DNA of 27,049 nt. Origin: Pelargonium tetragonum. Taxonomy: Eukaryota > Streptophyta > Magnoliopsida > Geraniales > Geraniaceae. Position numbers and translations under genes: made by a program. Position 1 is the first letter of the stretch, and each line of letters opens with the position of its first letter. The notes under the pieces were generated by a model. That model made no database searches. It saw only the letters and a program-made list of their open reading frames with translations, and was not told the DNA's origin. This document shows positions 10,916-20,580 of the stretch, one piece after another. Where the stretch lies: contig JAYMTL010000187.1 of assembly GCA_036897445.1 (NCBI GenBank), forward strand, positions 1 through 27,049. The letters run 5' to 3'.

Positions 10916-11170
10916 CCCATTTTCGGGTTTTAAACCTGTACCTGTACTAGTCTTTGATAGCCGGTATATTCTTACCTTAGTCCTGTGTTATTAGCTGTAT
11001 TAGCAGTTATACTCTTATATTAGTAGTATAGGGGCTTTTAGAGTCTTATTAAAAGGATAGTAATAGCTGGATATAGTATATAGTAATGGTATTACATAGT
11101 TATAGTCTTATCAGTTATATTAGTTGTATTAGTCTTAAGGTATCTTACTCTTTCTTCAGCTTTTTCAGCT
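10916..11170 (+). other. C-poor tract with hydrophobic translation
   Basis: The stretch from about 10985 to 11150 is poor in C and made largely of TAG-, TTA-, GTA- and ATA-like words. One frame gives hydrophobic runs such as SPVLLAVLAVILLY (from 10978) and IVLSVILVVLVLRYL, separated by several stop codons. The T-rich second codon positions of such sequence produce this in any frame, so I do not call a gene. In composition it resembles 5749-5935 and, on the other strand, 14184-14367. Confidence 0.4.
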
Positions 11171-14100
11171 CCAGATTTATTGAAAGATAAAAGTCTACTT
11201 TTCAAAAACTAGGCTTTCCTTAAACGTTACTAGAAAAATATCCAATAGGAATTGAGCACCCCTAGAAAAAAGAAACCCTTATAAATGTAAAATAGAATAA
11301 ATTACTCTTATTACTAAAATAACTGTATAAGAGAATAGAGTAGAGTAAGCACTTTCCTAACAATATGTATAGACTAGAATACCCATTATAAGAGGGAGTT
11401 TTACTGGGGTTGTTAGAGTCTTTTAAAGCTCTGGGCTATCTATTTTAAGTTCTAAACAAAGTCTTTCAAGTACGGGTTATCCGGCAGGTACAAAAAGTCT
11501 CGGGATTTTTCTGTAAGAAGGTTAGAGTAAGAGTACTACACGTAATAAGACAGGGCTACAGAAGACTAAGAAAAAATGTTTTTACAAAAAACAAGGTACG
11601 ATACAGGAATATAGTTATGAATAAGAAAGAAGTTTAAGCTCAAACCGCTAGCAAAGGTAAGTTAAGAAAATACAGATCTAGTTGCAGAGTCTAGCTATAG
11701 GTAAAGGTGTGAAGGCTTGTCTTACATGCGTAAAACTGAAGGCAAGCTTGCTTGTTATTCTCTTTCTGACCTGGGTTTAAAGTCTTATAGAACTCTAAGT
11801 TCGTGACACTAAGAAGGTGCTTACTTAACTTAAGAAAAGGGTACACTAGTGGATCTATCTACTTGAATCTAATACCAGAGCTACTAAAGTCAAAGAATTT
11901 AGACGAGAAATCTCGATAACTTCTTCCTACTCTAAAAGGCTCTAAACTCCCTATATTAGTAAAAATGACTAAGAGGAGTATACCTTAGCCTATAAATAAC
12001 AAGTAATAGGATTCAAACTACTATACCTAGTACCCCCTAAACTGTCTGTTAAGATAAGTTGACAAATAGAATTTCCTTACTTTTTTAACCTAAAGAAGAC
12101 AACAACCAAGGCGGGGGCAACTCTAAGCTATGGCTCGTAATACAGGCATAGCTGTTAAGAAGATAGTGGTACAGAGTAGTAAATTAGAGATAGAGAAAAT
12201 ATTACCAAAAGGAGGTATTAAGAAATAAGCTGCGCAAAGAATAAGAAGAGTAAGTAAGTCAAAAGAGGCTTAAGAACACCTTAACTAAAAGGGACTTCCT
12301 CAGGGATTTTAAGCCTTTTGTCTTTGGAATCTCGAATTTAATAAAAAAAATAACAAAAAGGGCCCGGTTCTTAGCAGCTGCAGAAATTGAGTTAAAAGGT
12401 GCTCTACGAACTCCATTGTAGAATTCCTCTGAGATTTTATATATAAATATTTGTAGGGCTGGGACTAAAAAGGGGATCGACTAGTTTTTTAGTATTAATC
12501 TGAAAAAAAAATAAGAACTTAATTTGAATTACCAGTTACCAGTATAAAAATAACCTAGGGATCTCCTTTGGTAATAAATAAACTAAATCCAGGATCTGAA
12601 AAAAAGGATTTTTATTAAAAAAGTTTGGTTAGTACTTAATTTTGACAATTAACAGCTGTATTCAAAAGAGTTGAAGTCTATTATGATAAATCAGAAGCCC
12701 AGGAATGTCTAAAAGCCCCTTCTTTATTATTGTATTGCTAAACGGGAATACCTATCCTCTTTTAGCCAGGGTTTTTAATGGTACCCCTTGAGTAAGATTT
12801 TCTATTGTTGAGGCGTATAATTACTTTAGCTTCTCAGAAAGCCTACCAAAAGGAGTCCCCCGAATAAAAATGGTTTGAGATTCTTTACAGTAAAATCTCT
12901 TCTCAAGTCTAACTAGGTGTGGTAATCCTTACAAGACAAAGCTTTTTTTACGAACCCGTTTCTCATATTATTTTCATTATTGGTATTATATACCCAGTTT
13001 GAAAACCTTGTCTTGTAATTGAGAATTCTTAACTAGGCTTTAAATAAACGCGAATAGGCTTACCAGTACTAGTACACTCTGGGAATTCGGAGGAAGTGTT
13101 TTTAGACTTATCCCAGTCCCATTTACGAATTAAAAAGGATCCTAGATTCCCGGGATACCCTGACTAAGCGACAATCCGCAGTAAACAGGTCCTCTTTTAG
13201 GACTCCGCCTATTCAAGGGGGCTGGCTATACCTATAGTTTTTTAATTGTTATTCTATACCTCACAAAGCTCTGGCTATTAGAACTTTGTCTTGTTGTTAC
13301 TAGCTCCAGTTCGGGAGAATTTTTGAGTCTTAAAAAAAGGAAAGGGTAAACCCTAACACTCGGAGGTTAATTCTAGGAGCCTTTTGGATCCCGCTGTAAT
13401 TACAAGTTTGACGGGAGGTGGAGGGCTAAAATCTTGTTACTTTAAAGCGATAAAGATTCTTGCACTAACAAGCAAGTAAGCTAGTGAGTTTCTGAGGAAT
13501 CTTCAATTCTTCATGAAGTTTAGTAATAGCAGTGTAATAAGGTCCTTGTAAGTAGTACTAAGTCTAAGTATTTCTAGTGGGTTTCTTAACTAAAGAGTAA
13601 TAAGCATAAGTAAGGTAAGCACCTAAGAAAAGGGGTTCCTTTGATAGCTCTATAAACTCCTATTTTGAGTTGTATTTCGAAAATACTAGTAAATAGTACA
13701 CAGAGTCCGTAGGAGCTAATCTGGGATATTCAAAAAGAAGGAGTTTATTTCAGATTCTCTTTGTAGTGTAGTCGCGGCAAGGTAAAGTAATCCGTTTCCA
13801 CAAGGACTATAGTATAGAAGCCAAGCTTTCTCTTATCTTTCTGAGCCAGTTTTTCTTTATTAAAGTAGGGAGTCACTTAAAGTTTATAAGGAGGTAAGCT
13901 TGGGGGAGTCTTCTTAACTTCTGTTCTTTTGTTATTTCTAGGTTTCCGGATTCTGATAAAGATATTGAGGAGTCTAAATAAAAGCTAAGGTAAAGCTTTT
14001 CAAGGACAATTTCCGGTAAAGAACTAGAATTGATGTTTTTCTTGATGTTGGGTATCTAGGTTCCAGTTATAGTATATATAATGCATAACCTTCCTCGCTA

Positions 14101-14180
14101 CGCTTCCGTCGGTAAGAGTAATCGTCTCCTATACCTACAAAGTTTCCACCCTCCCTATTCAATAACAAACAGGGACTTGA
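11171..14180. other. gene-free AT-rich spacer
   Basis: Nothing recognisable is present and no ATG frame reaches 60 codons on either strand. A 10-bp palindrome GCAAGCTTGC lies at 11742-11751 and another, GTACTAGTAC, at 13066-13075. A G-rich patch at 13411-13427 (ACGGGAGGTGGAGGGCT) is the only stretch approaching a G-quadruplex pattern, and its runs are too short to call one. Confidence 0.7.
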
Positions 14181-14183
14181 AGG

Positions 14184-14367
14184 AATACACCTTAAACAAT
14201 CTATAACAATACCTATATACCTATTATAATCTATATCCCTTATCAAATACTATATCTATTATAAACTCTCAAAATCCCTTAATAACTAGTAAATACTAAT
14301 AAAATCTAAATACTAGAACCTATGACTCCACTCCAATACAAATAATACCAAATACAATAATAAACAA
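14184..14367 (-). other. G-depleted tract
   Basis: The plus strand has no G at all in the 105 bases 14184-14288 and only three G in 14289-14367. At about 18% G, a 105-base run has a chance probability near one in a billion per starting position, so this is real. On the minus strand it is a C-poor, TTA/TAG/ATA-rich tract like 5749-5935. It adjoins a GC-richer segment at 14368-14480, as the other does at 5405-5745, but in the opposite orientation. It may be an inverted, heavily diverged relative or an independently grown simple sequence. Confidence 0.75.
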
Positions 14368-14474
14368 GCTACAGCGCCTACGCCCTAGCTCTTGTTGCTA
14401 CTGCTCTTACTGTGCCCCCAATTAAAGCTTTACTTGCTTCTTATGAGGAACTTAGGCCCTGCTCCAGGTGCTAA
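14364..14474 (+). other. GC-richer, alanine-rich open stretch without ATG, 36 codons
   Basis: The frame opened by the TAA at 14361-14363 runs to a TAA at 14472-14474. It reads SAYALALVATALTVPPIKAL from 14373, followed by LASYEELRP. The alanine, valine and proline codons and higher G+C stand out from the surroundings. There is no ATG and no recognised family. Its beginning loosely recalls 6451-6504 (SYAPLVTGYTPP), with TAC-GCY, CTT-GTT and CCN-CCN codons in the same order, but gaps are needed and the match may be chance. Overlapping frames 14392-14598 and 14531-14773 show no recognisable product. Confidence 0.15.
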
Positions 14475-16390
14475 TATGAGACCGCTTTTTATAAATTATA
14501 GTTCTAGATCCCTTTATACTAGTTACTTCCTTGCCAAATCAAACTTTAAAGAAACTGTTGTCCAAGGATCTAGTGCAGGACCCTGTAAATTTACTTAATA
14601 ATAGATCGATATTAGAGCTCCCAGCAGGGTTACAAAAGGAAAGCTTCCCTGTAGACTCACTAACTATAATAGTTATAATAGTGGGCAAAAACTTGAAAAA
14701 TTCTATTTCATATAGCGAGATAAATCTCGCCTACTCTTTTTTACTTACCTCTAAGAAATTCGGGTTGTACTAGAAATTTTTATAATGAAGCTAATTGCAA
14801 GGTATGGAATCGTTAGATTAAAAATACACGAAATTATCAGAGCTTACCAATACGCTTTGAATCCCTAAATTTAGTACTATCTTAATTTACATTTACCAAG
14901 GCTGTCAGAGCTACTTTTTCATAAATAAAAAGCACTCTATCCGCTAGTTGTTTTAAACAAACCCTATAATTAAAAGTCTTACTGCCCTGAGATTAGATCG
15001 GAAACTTTAAGGACTCCTTAACTACTCTAAAATTCCGAAGATTCTAGTACGGAATATTAAACCTTTACCTGGAATGAAGTATGACCGAGGTCCTGACTTT
15101 TATGAATACGAGAACTCTGTGAAAGACTACATAGGTAACCCCTGAGTTTGACTTAGCTTAGAATGCAAACTAAAATTCAATTCTATAAAGAGTGAAAAAC
15201 CCTATAAAATACACTAAGAGTCACAAGAATTTTTGGACTAAACTGAGCCTTGATTCCAAATCCAGAAGTAATTCTAAAAAGAAAGTGGTTCTAAGTTGCT
15301 AAAGAAAGAAAACCGCATAAGCAAGCTTAACTACGTTACCTTTTTTATTTCCTTAAAGCGAAAAAGAAAGTAAATGTAGGGGTGCAGGGGCTTCTCTGTA
15401 TTGCTTCTTATTCTGGCAGCCCTTGGAAAAAGGGTAGCACATGTCTCTCTTTTTTTTATTAAACTAAAGCGAACTTTTGAAAGGTTTCGATTTACTAAAT
15501 AAGCGATATAAGTAAAAGAGTAACCGCTTAATTGGTTTTGACAATTTTTGTTCAATTATTAAAGATTTACAGTCAGTAACTAAAGGAAAGGTGTCCTCAC
15601 AGGGTAAATCCCAGTACAAATAAAATTCCGATCAAATTAAACCCGCTTTTATTATAAAAATTATAAAAAAAATGCTTTTTGCGTCATAAATTCGGGCGGT
15701 TAAAGATTTACTATGAACCCGGGAGTTATAAAGAACTTGGGTCCTGCTCCTATTCTAGTAAAGCAGGATTACTGCCCAAAGGAAAACTTGGAGTGCTTAT
15801 AACCCGAGTAAAAAGGGTGAACCTTGCTGGATAAATGTAAGTTAAAGAGTATAGAATTGACGCTTTATTGATTAAAAAGGTTGAGCCAGAGAGATATTGC
15901 GAGTAGCAGAGCTCTATAGAAGTCTTTTTATATTATAGGGGTATACTAATCCAAATGACTTCCAGTTCTTTCGGGTGGTAACTCAAGTTAAATAGTTCCC
16001 GTACCTCAGTACTCCTTAGGGAGGATCCCTTTACAAGGTTTTATAACGCCCCTTAAATGCAGGAATCTAATCCATTAAAACCGTAACTTCGTTACCTTTC
16101 TTTTTTAGGGATAAAAAAACACTAAAATGTAGGTCACATGGAAGTGTCAAAAGTCTTGAATAATTAGTTTTCTTAGTAGTAAACCACAAAAACGCTTTTT
16201 TTCCAAACCAAAAGAAGCCCTTTTTCTCAAGATAAGGAAACTTTGATTTTCTAAGGTCGGTTCCCACTTAGTTAGATTCGTGTTTTGACTTTTCAGTGAA
16301 ACCTATAAAAGGGTTTCCGGAGTAGACTCAAGGTATTTTGACCGCGGTTTTACAAAGGGATTTTGTAGTACTGTATTTTGGAGTAAATCC
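14475..16390. other. gene-free AT-rich spacer
   Basis: No gene is recognisable. Minus-strand frames 15331-15555 (74 codons) and 16067-16267 (66 codons) are rich in lysine and phenylalanine from A/T-rich DNA and show no domain. The palindrome ACCGCGGT lies near 16341-16348. Nothing else stands out. Confidence 0.7.
15504..15516 (+). promoter_or_regulatory. CGATATAAGTAAA motif, possible mitochondrial-type promoter
   Basis: The second exact copy of the 13-base string found at 10819-10831, containing ATATAAGTA at 15506-15514. Same caution: no gene follows. Confidence 0.12.
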
Positions 16391-16394
16391 TTGG

Positions 16395-16428
16395 TTGGTA
16401 GTATAACTTGCTTGGTAGTATAACTTGC
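16395..16428. repeat. perfect 17-nt tandem duplication
   Basis: TTGGTAGTATAACTTGC occurs twice head to tail at 16395-16411 and 16412-16428 with no mismatch. A perfect 17-nt tandem pair is very unlikely by chance in 27 kb, so this is a recent duplication, probably by slippage or repair. The array is flanked by CCTTGG on the left and AAGG on the right. It makes a candidate length-polymorphic site. Confidence 0.9.
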
Positions 16429-18300
16429 AAGGAAAGACTGTTTTATAATTGCTAAGGTAACAGGCTTCTTAAGAAGCTCTTCAGGCTTATACCCTATGGT
16501 GTATTCCCTACAACCTTTTGAAAGTATTTAATTAAGGAGTTATGTTTAAGGAACTTTAGAGGGAATTCCACTGTAGATCTCATTTCTAACTAAGCCGTGG
16601 GTTTGAGTATAGCATATTCGGGTAGGCTTTAAGAATGAAAGAGAAGCGCTACGGGATTAGATCCTATTTACTATCTATATACTCTGGGACCTGGACTCAA
16701 GCGTTTTTCTTAAAAAAGTCGCTTGGGAGATTGAGTAAGAGTCTGTTTTACCCTTCGTTTATTCTCAGAGTTTAAGACTTTGTATAAGAAAAGATGCTGC
16801 ACTCCCAAGGAGAATTAAGACTTTCTTAAGAATTATGTTGACACTACACCGGGTCAAGGAAGCCCTTAGGATAAAGGAGAACGCATTAAATTTTTGAAAT
16901 TATAGTTTAAAAAGAAAACTTAAGAAATATCCAACAAAAGGGTCCGTAATAGAGCCCCTCATAGGAATACTCCGGCAAAAGTCTAGAACTCAGGAGCGGG
17001 TAAAAACTAGTAGGTCAATAACTTCTCATTTAAAGTAGAAAGAGTTCCTTAGCTTTGCTATGGGGTTAACGAAAGAGGTTAGATAAGGGCATATCACTAG
17101 GATAACATACTCTTTTTGGAATGTAAATGTAAGAGACTTTTATTACAAAGATACAAAAAAGTGGGGGTGTGACTATACAGAAGTAGTTCTTAAGTCCCTT
17201 AAAACTGATTTTTGTTATATATTTTATTCTAAAAAGGCAGGGGCCGGCTAAGTCTTTAATGTATCGAGTTTTTTCCCTCTAAAGTTGCCTTTAAATCTTT
17301 CTTTTTATCCCTCAGGCTTCTCCTTCTTGAATAATTCTTAAAGCAGGCCCTTTCATTCGTTAAATGAAGAGTCTTGTCCTAAAGGTGTAGGGAATTCCCT
17401 TTCTATCCGGTTTAGACCCCCAATTCTAGTGATTCCAGATAGTTATGTTTTAGAAAATCTTAATTAAAAGTTACTTTGTTTTTTAGGCCTCGCAAAGCCT
17501 TCCATAAATTCTTAAGAGGTTCGAAGGTCGTTAAGACTCTACACCCGAGCAAAGAGCTGAGGCGTTTGTTAATTTACAAGGATGTCCGTAGTGAGAGGTT
17601 CCTAACTAGGTTGCTGGGAAAGAGGAGCTTTGTCTAAGTGCAATTGCAGGAGTCTCAAGGCATAAAAATTCTCAAGTAACGGGTGTTAGCTATTAAGGTG
17701 CACTACCCGGCTTTGTTATACTGTAGAGGAATGCCGAAGTCAGTTAAAGGGGTATCGGCAACTGTCTCTTAACCTTTTTGAAAATTGTTAGGGCATAAGG
17801 GCGAGTTCCTTATTTATTGTTAAAGCATATACTCTACAGGCTTAACCCGGGGCCTTAGGAAAAGAAGTTAACTGTATCCCTTATTACACGCCAGAATAAA
17901 CTACATCTATTTTAGAATGTCTTGAAATGACTCCTAGAACTAAATCCTTTTTACTTATTTGATTCCGGGCTAAAAACCTGTGTAGGGCGGCTAAAAAATA
18001 AAGATTTTTTATAAGTAAGTTAGAACACTCCTTGAGATTCTTTAGAACCCAAAATGAATTTATTATACCAAACTTTTAAAGGGCTTAATTCTCCTTCACC
18101 ACGAAGGTACACAAGATTTTAGAAACTTATAAGGCACTCAAATATTTACTTATATTAAAGTATAGAGCCTCGCAGGACAGGGGGCATTAAGAGAAAAGGA
18201 AAGCATAATATAGGGATAGGAGCTGAAGCAACGAAATAAGCCTAGCTTTTCTATCTTATAAGGTATTTTGATCTAAACTAAAGCGGATTCTACTATACCA
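16429..18300. other. gene-free AT-rich spacer
   Basis: I see no gene, RNA gene or element. No ATG frame of 60 codons or more occurs. There is a TCTT-rich patch around 17275-17345. The string GGATTAGATCCTA near 16654 only superficially resembles an SSU rRNA motif. Confidence 0.7.
18147..18155 (-). promoter_or_regulatory. ATATAAGTA motif, possible mitochondrial-type promoter
   Basis: Exact ATATAAGTA on the minus strand, continuing AAT after the nonamer. No supporting gene lies downstream. Confidence 0.08.
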
Positions 18301-18965
18301 AGAACTGCAAGCAGGAATCTCTTTGTTTATGTACATACCAAAAAGGGAAGTTGAACTCTTTCTTAAGCGGAAACTTCCTTCTTCCTTAGCCAGGACTGAA
18401 TCCTTATGTAATACCGGGAAACCTCTTTTATTTGGGAAATCCTACTTTGAGATCCTATAATTAGCGCCTTCCCAACAAGCAGCATGCTCTAGAAATTAAC
18501 CAGGACCCCTTTATCTGCTCCATAGATAATACAAATTACTTAATAAACGATCTTAGTTTACTAAAAATTCTTTTTATTATAACTTTAAAGCCCTAGACAT
18601 AAAGTATACCCGCTAAAGCACTACTTTAATTAAGGTATTTACAAATAAGGTTTTTCTCCTTTATTTAGATACTCCTAAAACTTCCATTTTGGCTAGTATT
18701 TAAAACTCTTCTATTTATGTTCTGGTGGGTTAGCTTTTATCTAAAAGGACCTACTTTACTCTTTCTTAGCAGGAAACCTTTTTCAATTTCGTTAAAGGCA
18801 CTAGTCTATATCCATGTCAAAGCTTTTCTCAGGCGAGGCGTCCTTTTTTATTTTATTCGGCATGCAAAAGCAAATTCTACAGCCGTCCCCTAAATTTCTA
18901 TATCTTTATTAGTATTAAGGCGTTTATTCAAAAAAGAAGTTTTTACATTGTATAATATATAAGGG

Positions 18966-18982
18966 GGTTATTATAAATAACC
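18966..18982. other. stem-loop, 7 bp with 3-base loop
   Basis: GGTTATT (18966-18972) pairs perfectly with AATAACC (18976-18982). The stem can be extended outward by three G-U pairs (GGG with TTT), and GCGCGG follows. This may be an RNA hairpin or a small palindrome of the kind scattered in organelle spacers. No neighbouring gene gives it a role. Confidence 0.3.
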
Positions 18983-19804
18983 TTTGCGCGGAGTATACAA
19001 CTGTATTACTTACTCTAGGGGAATACTTGCCCCGCCAAAGAAATTCCAGAGTTTAATTAAAAGCTTTTTGCAATAGATAATTTCTAGTAAAACGAAAACC
19101 GGGTTATATACAAGGGTACGGCCCTTAATTCTGTCTTGTCTTTTGCTTGATACCGTTTAACCAATATTAGCAACTAACAAGGTTCTTAGTTCATACCCTT
19201 GTTTAGTAAACAGTACTTCCAATTTCCTTGATCAGCGAATACCCGGTAAAGACTTTACCTAATTTAGACTTTAAACCTGTAATACTCAGAAACCTAGAAA
19301 CACTTCACTCCACTTCTTTTACTGGAAATTCTTAGAACCTCTCGGCTGTATTGATACTGCAGTGTTACTCTTTATCCGTAGCTTATTCTTCTTTTGATAG
19401 CCTTCTTAGTCCTATAACTTGTACCTTTCTTATGAACTGTACCACTATTCCCTGTCTTTAGAGCTAGACCTTATCTATTAGAAATAGAAACCTCTTGAAA
19501 GTCCTACTCTTAAGACCCTTCTTACAACCTAGAATCCCTATCTATTAAACCGGACTGGGAAAATAAGATACTATACCTTTACTTACCCTTTAGCTGTTTT
19601 CCTCTTAGCTATCATACCTATCTCATTCATCAATAGACTCTTGATCCTAAATGGAATAAAAACTCCTGAATAGGCATGACTCCTTATTAAATGAAAGCCT
19701 AAATTTCGGAATATTCCTGTCTGGCTCAGCTAACTACCTTAGGAAAAGACCCGATTACGATGAAACACCCCCTGTTAAAGCAAAAACTGTAAGAAAGTCT
19801 TGTT

Positions 19805-19813
19805 TACTTATAT
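19805..19813 (-). promoter_or_regulatory. ATATAAGTA motif, possible mitochondrial-type promoter
   Basis: Exact ATATAAGTA on the minus strand, continuing AAC. It is the last of six exact copies in the window; no gene follows. Confidence 0.08.
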
Positions 19814-20580
19814 TGGAGAATAAGTGCCCTCCTTCCTTATTGAGATTCTATTTCTTTTTTATAGGATGTTAAGATAAAGAAAACTTTGTATACACCTTTG
19901 GAAGAGCTCTTTTTAGGTAATCCTGGGTTTCCGGTTTTACTTAGTGGAATAACTTGTTTGAGGTCTACAGGAGCAGAAACTCCCTCTTTGCATAAACTTC
20001 TTAAAAAAGCTAGTGTTTATATCTTTTAATAGTTTTTTAGTTCGGGTTTTTTGTCTTTCCCGCGAAATACTGGATTAATCAAACTGAATTTCTTTTTGAA
20101 CTTTAGAAACAGCAAAATCGACTTATTTAAAGGCCCGCGCATACCCCACGAAAACCCTTAATAACTAAGGATTTTCAGAACCGGATAGACGGCTGGTAAA
20201 TCTTAAGAATACTATATTTCTTTTTTATTTAATTAATGCTTTGGGAACAACTTCCTAGTGCAGGATATCTGGCTTGCCCTTTGGCGAGATCTTATTCCCT
20301 ATAAATTGGATAGGTACCTAGTCTCTAATTCCTGGGATGATTTATCTACTCTCTTGATGAACCCACATGTATAACTTATTTTTCTTTTGACTAGAGTCAT
20401 TGGGAAAGATATTAAAAACCTGGTATTATATGGACCCTTTCATTTACCTCCTTTAACTAACTAGTCATGAAAGCAACCTAAATTAAAAACGACTTTTAAA
20501 GCGCGTCAAGCAAGACAATAGGATATATTAAAACGGAAGTATTCCCTACAAACTACAGACACGGCTTTTCCTAAAGTTCA

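Larger units (their letters stand above)
18301..20580. other. gene-free, mostly pyrimidine-rich spacer
   Basis: From about 18300 to 19700 the plus strand is rich in C and T, like 6120-7450. No ATG frame reaches 60 codons. A short open stretch ending at the TAA near 20372 reads DIWLALWRDLIPYKLDRYLV without an ATG; it is too short to support a gene. A small hairpin lies at 19112-19126 (AAGGG/CCCTT), and AACAAGG/CCTTGTT pair at 19176-19182 and 19197-19203. Both are of a strength expected by chance. Confidence 0.6.

Noticed and set aside
4548-13075. Scattered perfect palindromes of 10-12 bp (4548-4559, 8834-8843, 10001-10010, 11742-11751, 13066-13075)
   Set aside because: By composition about forty 10-bp palindromes are expected in a window this size, so they are not a signal individually.
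16653-16665. GGATTAGATCCTA, like the SSU rRNA GGATTAGATACCC loop
   Set aside because: No other SSU rRNA motif is nearby and the critical end of the motif differs.
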